From a virus, in the IMG/VR virus record IMGVR_UViG_3300036715_001482, positions 1-42,802 of that record: a stretch of 42,802 nucleotides of DNA. One strand, 5' to 3'. Of the stretch, positions 32,917 to 38,125 are shown in pieces (the stretch's first letter is position 1; each line of letters starts with the position of its first letter). The notes below the pieces were generated by a model. It saw only the letters and a program-made list of their open reading frames with translations. It was not told the DNA's origin and searched no databases. Both the position numbers and the translations under genes were made by a program.

Positions 32917-32964
32917 CCCCTAACCCTGCGGGGGAACGGACGCTTCGCCGCTCACCTTAGGCCG
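32917..32964. other. attC-like site A (diverged)
   Basis: CCCTAAC (32918-32924) and CTTAGGC (32956-32962) stand as outer boxes, with inner GAACGGAC and GCCGCTCA as the L boxes. The G that begins the normal GTTRRRY box is C here, so the site may be dead. It marks the left end of the cassette-like array, just past the late operon. As it contains a stem, it may also help end transcription from both sides. Confidence 0.4.
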
Positions 32965-33220
32965 CCTTTTTCATAACCGCTGCCAGTTGTGCCCGCAGCT
33001 TCTTTTCAAATTCCGCCGCAACCTTTTCGCGCAAAGTTTTACTGTCACCAAGCACTTCCAGCACCAGCGCGTCAATCGCGGAACCCCAATGAGCCTTTAC
33101 CCGATCCTTGATAAATTGGTCGGCATTCCACTGGTTTGTCTGGTCAGCAATCGCGGCCCTCACCTTGCGCTCAACCGCGCTCTTAATTTCTTCTTCGGTA
33201 ATCTCAATTTCGAGTTTCAT
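32957..33220 (-). CDS. Cassette gene 1: hypothetical helical protein, 87 aa
   Basis: Unrecognised. Begins MKLEIEITEEEIKSAVERKV and is nearly all helical and charged (SKTLREKVAAEFEKKLRAQL). The ribosome site GGAGTAACAGG directly precedes the ATG, following the site-B box. Its stop lies in the end box of site A, so the gene fills one cassette-like unit. It resembles small phage proteins with an N-terminal beta strand and a helix pair, but no function can be stated. Confidence 0.6.
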   Translation of the reverse strand: MKLEIEITEEEIKSAVERKVRAAIADQTNQWNADQFIKDRVKAHWGSAIDALVLEVLGDSKTLREKVAAEFEKKLRAQLAAVMKKAA

Positions 33221-33233
33221 CCTGTTACTCCAG

Positions 33234-33296
33234 GTCTAATAAAAGTTTCAAGCGGAGCGCGCGAAAAGCCGCACGCCCCTTAGATATGCGTTAGAC
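33234..33296 (+). repeat. attC-like recombination site B
   Basis: 63 bases from GTCTAAT (33234-33240) to GTTAGAC (33290-33296), i.e. imperfect RYYYAAC...GTTRRRY boxes. The left inner part (TTTCAAGCGGA) agrees well with the R''-L'' consensus of integron attC sites, and the right part (CCCCTTAG then GCGTTAG) with the L'-R' side. The middle can form a partial stem. The site fills the gap between the genes at 32957-33220 and 33291-33485. Confidence 0.65.
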
Positions 33297-33485
33297 ATTC
33301 TGTTCCTTGATCGTCTTCAGTAGCTTTTCAGCCAGTTTCACTGCGCCGTTTTCTGGCCGGTGGTGAATCTTGCTGCCGTCATCAACCGAGTACACCACGC
33401 AACCATCAACAAGCGTCTTGCCGGTATTCACCGCACTCCGCGCCATAATCGGATGTCCGTTTATCAGTATTGCCACCGTTAGCAT
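33291..33485 (-). CDS. Cassette gene 2: hypothetical protein, 64 aa
   Basis: Begins MLTVAILINGHPIMARSAVN, a beta-strand-rich small protein, and ends AVKLAEKLLKTIKEQNV. Its ATG lies inside the end box of site C (GTTAGATG on the minus strand) with GGAGAG as the ribosome site, and its TAA lies inside the box of site B (GTCTAAC). A gene that fits its cassette so tightly is typical of integron cassettes. Family unknown. Confidence 0.6.
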   Translation of the reverse strand: MLTVAILINGHPIMARSAVNTGKTLVDGCVVYSVDDGSKIHHRPENGAVKLAEKLLKTIKEQNV

Positions 33486-33552
33486 CTAACTCTCCAATCG
33501 AGCGGGACTGGCCAATAAAGCGCCGTCCAGCCCCTAATTTTTAGCGTTAGGG
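33484..33552 (+). repeat. attC-like recombination site C
   Basis: 69 bases from ATCTAAC (33484-33490) to GTTAGGG (33546-33552). Inner arms GGGACTGG and CCAGCCCC pair at 7 of 8 positions around an 18-base centre. CGAGCGGGA on the left and TAGCGTTAG on the right fit the attC plan. The ATCTAAC box is complementary at 6 of 7 positions to the GTTAGAC of site B, as expected for the two ends of one cassette. Confidence 0.65.
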
Positions 33553-34289
33553 GGCAAAAGCATGTCGCCCTGCACCGCCGTCTTGCCAGCGCCGACTTTT
33601 ACATCCTCGAACAGCCGGGGCTGTGCATACGCCTGTTCGATCCTCCGACACGCGATGTCAAAGTATTTCCGCTCTCTCTCGATGCCGACGAACGCCTTGC
33701 CCAAGTTCACGCAAGCCACTCCCGTGGTTCCTGTTCCCATGAACGGATCACAAACAGTCGCCGCCTTCGGGTGCATGTTAAGGCACCAGATCATCAGCCG
33801 CAGCGGTTTCTGTGTCGGGTGTTCCTTGCCGTCTTGCAGCGCCTCGCCTCGTGGCAAAGTCAAAACCCGCGCCGCTTGTTGCTGGCTGCTCCACGCGAAT
33901 TCGCAATCCGCCAGCGAGAAATTCCGTTGGCCCTTGTCCCACACCAGCCAGCGCATGCTGGGCGGCAGCAGGTCGGTGAAGTAGTTGCCGCCCCAGATAA
34001 CGCATTCCTTGCCCTTCTCCTGCATCAAGCCAAAGAGCCAAGGCGCGGGGCGTTCCTTGTCCCATCCTTCAATTCCGTAGTTCTTCCAGCCTCTCCCGCT
34101 TTTGTTCCCTGCGCTACCCATTGCTATTTGCTTCTCCGCAAGTTCACCGCTTCTGTTGGCCGCAGCGTCCGCGCCTATCCCATACGGCGGGTCGGTCAAA
34201 ATCAGATCGACGGGCGGCAGCAGCGGCAGAACTTCGCGGCAGTCTCCAAGGATCAACCTGCATTCACCAATGGTCACTTCTTCAAACAT
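33534..34289 (-). CDS. Cassette gene 3: DNA methyltransferase (N6-adenine/N4-cytosine type)
   Basis: 251 residues from the ATG at 34289, chosen for its ribosome site (ATAGGAG, 5 bases upstream); a GTG 6 bases earlier would overlap that site. Motif IV LTDPPYG is at residues 31-37 and motif I DPFMGTGTTG at 181-190, with HPTQKP (157-162) between, the beta-class order (catalytic motif first). It would methylate A or C in the phage or host DNA and could block restriction. The specificity cannot be read. Its last codons (PPNAKN) and stop lie inside site C, another sign of a cassette gene. The next cassette gene upstream ends 25 bases before the operon start codon. Confidence 0.9.
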   Translation of the reverse strand: MFEEVTIGECRLILGDCREVLPLLPPVDLILTDPPYGIGADAAANRSGELAEKQIAMGSAGNKSGRGWKNYGIEGWDKERPAPWLFGLMQEKGKECVIWGGNYFTDLLPPSMRWLVWDKGQRNFSLADCEFAWSSQQQAARVLTLPRGEALQDGKEHPTQKPLRLMIWCLNMHPKAATVCDPFMGTGTTGVACVNLGKAFVGIERERKYFDIACRRIEQAYAQPRLFEDVKVGAGKTAVQGDMLLPPNAKN

Positions 34290-34313
34290 AGTCACTCCTA
34301 TTTACCGTTTTCC

Positions 34314-34332
34314 TGCTAACTAGGCGTTGGGC
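34314..34332 (+). repeat. Collapsed attC-like site D
   Basis: TGCTAACTAGGCGTTGGGC: the two end boxes are only 5 bases apart, so the central hairpin is missing. The right box GTTGGGC is a perfect complement of the GCCCAAC that opens site E. The left box is complementary to the site-C box at 5 of 7 positions. Confidence 0.6.
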
Positions 34333-34571
34333 GTCACCAGCTGCTTGCAAATGAACGCGCCGTCCTTCACAAATCCATTGAAAGATTCCCCGCTGATCGC
34401 CGCTTGTGCTGGAATCGTGTATGGCATCAGCGCCTCGGCGACCTTCTGGAATTGTTCCACCGAAATATCGAACTTGTCGTACACCGCCTGCTCAATGGCA
34501 TCACTATCTGCCGTCTCTTCGTCCATCCCTAGTACAACCACCGCGAGTGCTTCAGCGTCCAACCAGTGCAT
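34320..34571 (-). CDS. Cassette gene 4: hypothetical protein, 83 aa
   Basis: Start at 34571 (MHWLDAEALAVVVLGMDEET) has an excellent ribosome site, CAGGAG, 8 bases upstream; the longer reading from 34646 would translate through site E and is rejected. Helical, acidic first half; C-terminus FVKDGAFICKQLVTPNA, the last three residues being encoded by the site-D box (CCCAACGCC). Family unknown; the size and ends are cassette-like. Confidence 0.6.
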   Translation of the reverse strand: MHWLDAEALAVVVLGMDEETADSDAIEQAVYDKFDISVEQFQKVAEALMPYTIPAQAAISGESFNGFVKDGAFICKQLVTPNA

Positions 34572-34594
34572 TTCAATCTCCTGTAAAAAGTGCT

Positions 34595-34670
34595 GCCCAA
34601 CCCAGCGGTCAACGCGGACGCCTACCGGAGATAAAGCTGCCGTCATGAACCGGGTACCTCAGCGTTAGCC
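34595..34670 (+). repeat. attC-like recombination site E
   Basis: 76 bases from GCCCAAC (34595-34601, a full RYYYAAC) to GTTAGCC (34664-34670). The part after the first box (CCAGCGGTCAACGCGGACGC) follows the attC R''-L'' layout, and the right end (TACCTCAGCGTTAGCC) follows L'-R'. GCCCAAC is a 7 of 7 complement to GTTGGGC in site D, which begins the same cassette. Confidence 0.7.
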
Positions 34671-34671
34671 A

Positions 34672-34998
34672 TCAAATGCGCCACCGCTCGTACTGCGGCA
34701 GCACGCTGTCAAAAATCGCCCGGTCGCGGTGCGCTTCTTCTCGTCCGGTGTATTCCTCGCTGCTCAGAAACTCGTCGCCCATCGGGTCAATCGTCTGCCC
34801 GTCCTTCTCCACCCACCAGTGCGCGCGCCGGCATGAGCCGCCGTACCACGTCAGTTCGCCTGCAACCACTTCACCACCTACCGTGTCGGAAATTTCGTCC
34901 GCAATCAGAAGGCAACACCCTTGCAGGTTTGCTCCGTATGCGGCCTTGTACTTTTCGTGGATCATTTCCGCCGTGAAATCTTGTTCCGCTTTGTGCAT
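34672..34998 (-). CDS. Cassette gene 5: possible papain/transglutaminase-like protein, 108 aa
   Basis: Ribosome site AAGGGGAA before MHKAEQDFTAEMIHEKYKAA. The order of QGCCLLIADEISD (Cys), RRAHWWVEKDGQTIDPMGDE (His, then Asp) resembles a Cys-His-Asp triad of papain-like or transglutaminase-like folds, in which the His-containing strand is followed by G-x-x-IDP. This is a weak structural guess; no enzymatic role is claimed. Gene and flanks are cassette-like: its stop is 1 base from site E, and its ATG lies 15 bases after the site-F box. Confidence 0.6.
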   Translation of the reverse strand: MHKAEQDFTAEMIHEKYKAAYGANLQGCCLLIADEISDTVGGEVVAGELTWYGGSCRRAHWWVEKDGQTIDPMGDEFLSSEEYTGREEAHRDRAIFDSVLPQYERWRI

Positions 34999-35013
34999 AT
35001 CGTTCCCCTTGAT

Positions 35014-35033
35014 GGCTAATTCAGGCGTTAGAA
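35014..35033 (+). repeat. Collapsed attC-like site F
   Basis: GGCTAATTCAGGCGTTAGAA: boxes GGCTAAT and GTTAGAA are 6 bases apart with no hairpin between. GGCTAAT is complementary to the site-E box GTTAGCC at 6 of 7 positions; GTTAGAA is a perfect complement to TTCTAAC of site G. The layout is the same as that of site D. Confidence 0.6.
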
Positions 35034-35224
35034 GGTGTTCCCCAATGCTTACGCATCAGTGCTTCGAGCTTTTCCAATGCATCTTGCGAGTTCTTGGCCT
35101 TTACTATGAGATTGGTCGGGAGATTCCAAGCTGGCATAACCGCAACCAGTTCGTCGCCTTCCCACTGTGTTTTGATCTTCATGGGCATCAGTACAACATG
35201 CTCAATAACTGCACTTCGTTTCAT
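35021..35224 (-). CDS. Cassette gene 6: small HicB-like protein, 67 aa
   Basis: Start at 35224 with ribosome site GTGAGGAA; a start 21 bases earlier is less likely. The chain has a strand (HVVLMPMKIKTQWEGDELVA), a PxWNLPT turn, then VKAKNSQDALEKLEALMRKH. This strand-then-helix order recalls the HicB antitoxin fold, but the match is weak and no HicA partner is seen. The last residues (TPSNA) are encoded by the site-F box. Small toxin-antitoxin parts are common integron cargo. Confidence 0.55.
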   Translation of the reverse strand: MKRSAVIEHVVLMPMKIKTQWEGDELVAVMPAWNLPTNLIVKAKNSQDALEKLEALMRKHWGTPSNA

Positions 35225-35393
35225 GTCGTTCCTCACTTCTAACATTGCGCATCAATTTACTGCGCTCTCCAGAATTCCCCATCCCCGGTCGCCAGTTGGT
35301 ATTGCCGTCTGGCTTTGCAATGCACCCCATGCAGCGCAGCACGCGCTCGACCGTGTTCTTGTGGCTGGCATTGCAGGTAGCGCACGTTCTCAT
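35202..35393 (-). CDS. Small zinc-finger-like protein with altered C-terminus, 63 aa
   Basis: The start at 35393 overlaps the stop of the upstream gene (ATGA). Two Cys pairs (C4-C7 in CATC, C21-C24 in CMGC) form a zinc ribbon, then KPDGNTNWRPGMGNSGERSK. The last about 13 codons (from VRSEERHETK) run through the site-G box and into the start of cassette gene 6, so the natural end appears to have been replaced when the cassette arrived. Function unknown. Confidence 0.55.
   Translation of the reverse strand: MRTCATCNASHKNTVERVLRCMGCIAKPDGNTNWRPGMGNSGERSKLMRNVRSEERHETKCSY
35237..35272 (+). repeat. attC-like site G (left half only)
   Basis: TTCTAAC (35237-35243), a 7 of 7 complement to the GTTAGAA box of site F, closes the last cassette. 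The sequence after it (ATTGCGCATCAATTTACTGC) is only loosely like an attC arm and no matching right box is found within about 150 bases. The right edge of the array is therefore probably truncated here. Confidence 0.45.
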
Positions 35394-35683
35394 CGCGCTG
35401 CGTCCATTGCCAGATAGATACACTCCAGCAGCTCAGCCGACAAAACAAAATCCCCACGCGCCAGCATGATGTCGTGCGCCGCTCCGAGCATTTTCCGCGT
35501 TACCGCCGTCTCGCCAGCGCCGTCTTCTCCATCTTCCTCGCCGCCAATAACCGCTTCAATGGCTTCGCATCCTTCGTTCCACAGGGCCAGATCAACGACC
35601 ATCACAGCGCCGTCTTCGCCCTCCATTTCTTCGCCGTTGTGAAACACCTTTGCCAGCGTGTTCAGTGCTTCGTCTTTGTCCAT
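35390..35683 (-). CDS. Hypothetical acidic protein, 97 aa
   Basis: Start at 35683 (MDKDEALNTLAKVFHNGEEM) with ribosome site AAAGGA about 6 bases upstream. Very acidic, with a Gly/Glu/Asp-rich loop (GGEEDGEDGAGETA) and a helical end (LLECIYLAMDAAR). Its stop overlaps the next start. No family is recognised. Confidence 0.6.
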   Translation of the reverse strand: MDKDEALNTLAKVFHNGEEMEGEDGAVMVVDLALWNEGCEAIEAVIGGEEDGEDGAGETAVTRKMLGAAHDIMLARGDFVLSAELLECIYLAMDAAR

Positions 35684-35706
35684 TTCTCGTCCTTTCGTTG
35701 TTAATG

Positions 35707-35756
35707 GCATAACCCAGCGCTCACCACGCCCGCAGCGCTTGCCACCATTATTGACA
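35707..35756 (+). repeat. Possible left half of another attC-like site (H)
   Basis: GCATAAC followed by CCAGCGCTCACCACGCCCGC aligns with the start of site E at about 20 of 27 positions. AGCGCT occurs twice and could form a short stem. No right-hand GTTRRRY is found, so this is at best a decayed site in the gap between the genes starting at 35683 and ending at 35761. Confidence 0.3.
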
Positions 35757-35760
35757 GTTC

Positions 35761-36210
35761 CTATCCACCGCGCGCCAGGCGCAGCCAGTATTTATAGCTG
35801 CCGGTATTGCTGCCAAACGCGTGGGCCTTGTTGTCCACCAGCCACCGCGCCAGTTCCTCGGGCGTCTCGAAGGCGGGACTGATCGGCGTGCCTTCGCTGG
35901 TGTCCTCGTACATCATCAGGTGCGTGCGCTGCTCGGCGGGCCAGTCGGGCATGTAGTCGTCCTTGTGCGGGCGCTGGCCGCTGTACTGCTCGTAAGTCAT
36001 GGCGCGGGTTTCGGGGTCGGTGCAGTAGTCGGGACGCCAGCCGGTCTTCCACTTCGCGCATTCCTCGTCCCACTCGTCCACGCTCGCCTGGTATAGGTCG
36101 CCTGAATACAGCGGCTTGTACTGCTCCACCACGATGCCGGTGTAGTAGTTGTGCACCTGTTGCTTCGGGTGTTGCCAGTCGGCCGGTACACGCCTTACTT
36201 CTCGTCCCAT
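35761..36210 (-). CDS. Conserved phage protein, 149 aa
   Basis: Start at 36210 (MGREVRRVPADWQHPKQQVH), with ribosome site CAGGAG about 8 bases upstream. Contains WDEECAKWKTGWRPDYCTDP, RPHKDDYMPDWPAEQRTHLM and TSEGTPISPAFETPEELARW, which I recall as one well-conserved phage and prophage protein of unknown function. High Trp/Tyr/Pro content, no membrane segment. It overlaps the coiled-coil gene upstream by 16 bases. Confidence 0.75.
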   Translation of the reverse strand: MGREVRRVPADWQHPKQQVHNYYTGIVVEQYKPLYSGDLYQASVDEWDEECAKWKTGWRPDYCTDPETRAMTYEQYSGQRPHKDDYMPDWPAEQRTHLMMYEDTSEGTPISPAFETPEELARWLVDNKAHAFGSNTGSYKYWLRLARGG

Positions 36211-36404
36211 GTCGTCTCTCCTGTGGCGCACGGATGCGCTTTACCCTCAATCGAACCTTGCGCCTGCATTGCTTCGAGCTCTCTAATTTTTCTCACAGCA
36301 GCAGTTAGTTCAACCTGAAGCGCCTGGTTTCGGACTTCCAGGGCGCGATTAACTTCCTGAACGCGGCGAAGTTTTTCTCCGGTAGACTCATATGCAAAGT
36401 TCAT
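36195..36404 (-). CDS. Small coiled-coil protein, 69 aa
   Basis: Ribosome site AAGGAAC before MNFAYESTGEKLRRVQEVNR. Residues about 10-48 form a heptad coiled coil (VNRALEVRNQALQVELTAAV); the end is polar (GKAHPCATGETTWDEK). Coupled to both neighbours by overlaps. Function unknown. Confidence 0.6.
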   Translation of the reverse strand: MNFAYESTGEKLRRVQEVNRALEVRNQALQVELTAAVRKIRELEAMQAQGSIEGKAHPCATGETTWDEK

Positions 36405-36646
36405 ACTTGTTCCTTCGGTGGAAGTTTGAAATAAAGTTTAGTCTTTCTGAACCCGCTGGACTTTAACAGTCCCTGGGACTCGGCCACTCGTAGCATGTCA
36501 TAGAGGTTTAGGGGCTGCGGCTTAAGAGTCGCTATGGCCTCTTGCGCGGTGAACTGTGGAGGGAGCTGCGCCAGCCAAGCTTTATTTCGCTTGATGGACT
36601 CCGCGCGCTTCCGGGCATTTTGTCTTGAAGCTTGGGGTAGGATCAT
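36401..36646 (-). CDS. Small basic protein, possible winged-helix, 81 aa
   Basis: Starts MILPQASRQNARKRAESIKR with GGAGAAAC upstream and a 4-base overlap with the gene before. The part FTAQEAIATLKPQPLNLYDM...RVAESQGLLKSSGF, then a short strand pair (RKTKLYFKL), suits a small winged-helix fold, which would make it a DNA-binding protein or regulator. The assignment is structural and tentative. Confidence 0.55.
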   Translation of the reverse strand: MILPQASRQNARKRAESIKRNKAWLAQLPPQFTAQEAIATLKPQPLNLYDMLRVAESQGLLKSSGFRKTKLYFKLPPKEQV

Positions 36647-36894
36647 TTAAGTTTCTCCAGTACAGGTTTAAGACAGTTGCACTTGCCTTCGCATTCATAA
36701 TCCCCGTTACGCCAGCGGGCTTTATGAAAACGAACAGCTCGTTCGGTTACTCCCAGCCGAAGCGCGATCAAGCCCGTCCGGCGGTTGCGCTGAAAGAAAG
36801 CCCAGAGGCAGCAATACCCTAGGCCGTCCGTGATGAGGTGCTTGAGAGAGGGGGAAGTGTTGGAGTAGCCGAGGAGGTGGCGGTAGCTTGGCAT
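36643..36894 (-). CDS. HTH DNA-binding protein with Cys cluster, 83 aa
   Basis: A helix-turn-helix of the Trp-repressor or phage early-regulator type is visible at about residues 38-58 (RRTGLIALRLGVTERAVRFH), followed by a short Cys-rich end (CEGKCNCLKPVLEKLK) with three closely spaced cysteines. Placed just after the helicase gene and preceded by the 20-base leader also found before 2435. It may regulate early genes. Confidence 0.65.
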   Translation of the reverse strand: MPSYRHLLGYSNTSPSLKHLITDGLGYCCLWAFFQRNRRTGLIALRLGVTERAVRFHKARWRNGDYECEGKCNCLKPVLEKLK

Positions 36895-36912
36895 GATAGG
36901 TTCACATAATGG
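36892..36912 (-). promoter_or_regulatory. Leader motif shared with 2433-2460
   Basis: Minus-strand CATTATGTGAACCTATCATG directly before the start codon at 36894, matching 17 of 20 bases with the leader before 2435. The ATTATG core resembles a -10 element and the GAACCTATC part sits where a ribosome site is expected. Confidence 0.4.
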
Positions 36913-36930
36913 ATGGGTTATAAGAACGCA

Positions 36931-38124
36931 CTAATCTTTTCCAGCATACGCCAGCACCATTTTACCGCTTCGCTGCACCAGCTCGAGATACCCCGCCTTA
37001 ATGGCTCCGCTCACGATTCCCTCGAAGTCTCGCGCATCCGGAAAAGCAGTATGAAGATTTCGGTAGCACTGCTCGTAAGGGGCCTCTCCCGCTCGCTTAA
37101 TGTAGGCAATGAGGCGATCAGCCTGCATAGATGTTTCACTCTTCCCGATGCGGGAAAAGACCTGAGCAAAGTCGGCCTCCGTTGCTTTGAGCATAATCTC
37201 CGCGAGAATCAGATCGTCGACTGTGATGATTAGGGCGTCGCGCTGGGAGGCGGCAAGGATCATAGCAAGTTTGTGGAGGTGAGTTTGCTTGCGCGCAACA
37301 TAACCCTCGAAGCGTTCGTCAGGGTAGTCAGTGGAAGAGGTTTTCCAGTGTCTCAAATACCACGCCTCGCCCCATGCGCGAGCTTCCGGGGACAGCAGGT
37401 ACTCCCCGCAAAGGGAGGTTGCGATGTGTTCGAGGTCCTGGATTAGTTTCTTGCGCGTCTCCTCGGTGTCTTCCGGAAAGTTATACTTGGGGTAAGCTAC
37501 GAAGTGTTCCTTAGCCTCCGCGTAGACAAAGATGCAGCGAGATGTTAGGCCCCCTCCTACGGTCGAGGCAGGCATGTTCTCTGCAATCCAGTGGGGGGTT
37601 GTGCAACCGAGGAGATTGATCCACGGCCCTTCCACCACATCGTTCCCCGAGGTCTTAGTTTGCTTCTCCAGTTTCTTCCGGCCGTCCCAGAGGTCGATGA
37701 AAAGATTCACCATCTCCTTGTTGTGCGGATCGATGAGGTTGCCGAGCTCAGAGGCGATGAGATTAAGCGGGCTCATCGGGTAGTACTCTCCCTCGAACTC
37801 GAAACTCTCACACGAGGCTGCGAAGGAAGTGACCAGGGATTGCCAAGTCACCACATCTGGTCCGAAACGAATGCCGGGGATTTCCCGGAGAAAGGACTCA
37901 GCCATTCCGGCTGTAGTGGACTTGGAGACAATCCCAGGCGGTGCAACGAAGATAATGAAGAAGTTGGGAATCCAGCGAAAGGCTATCTGATCCATCCAGA
38001 CTTTTTTCCGGAGAACCCCGGCGATAGCCCACACAGCCGCCCAGAAGTGCATTAACTTCGGAGCTTCGGTGTGAGCCGCCAGTGCCACATAGGTATCAAT
38101 CCAGGAGGGGCAATGGCGGGCCAT
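36931..38124 (-). CDS. DUF3987-type replicative helicase-like ATPase
   Basis: 397 residues. The P-loop region is VAPPGIVSKST (residues 60-70), where the usual G-K pair is S-K, a form I recall in this phage family. It is followed by FGPDVVTWQSLVTSFA, then LNLIASELGNLIDPH (Walker-B-like E), WDGRKKLEKQTKT and WINLLGCTTPHWIAENMP. These match DUF3987-type phage ATPases that lie beside a PolA-type polymerase and act as helicase or helicase-primase. Stop is one base from the polymerase start, same strand. Confidence 0.7.
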   Translation of the reverse strand: MARHCPSWIDTYVALAAHTEAPKLMHFWAAVWAIAGVLRKKVWMDQIAFRWIPNFFIIFVAPPGIVSKSTTAGMAESFLREIPGIRFGPDVVTWQSLVTSFAASCESFEFEGEYYPMSPLNLIASELGNLIDPHNKEMVNLFIDLWDGRKKLEKQTKTSGNDVVEGPWINLLGCTTPHWIAENMPASTVGGGLTSRCIFVYAEAKEHFVAYPKYNFPEDTEETRKKLIQDLEHIATSLCGEYLLSPEARAWGEAWYLRHWKTSSTDYPDERFEGYVARKQTHLHKLAMILAASQRDALIITVDDLILAEIMLKATEADFAQVFSRIGKSETSMQADRLIAYIKRAGEAPYEQCYRNLHTAFPDARDFEGIVSGAIKAGYLELVQRSGKMVLAYAGKD

Positions 38125-38125
38125 C

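Noticed and set aside
34268-34332. A full-length attC reading for site D starting near TTCTTCAAAC
   Set aside because: That part is the coding start of the methyltransferase (MFEEVTIGE), and no RYYYAAC box is present; the collapsed form is the better reading.
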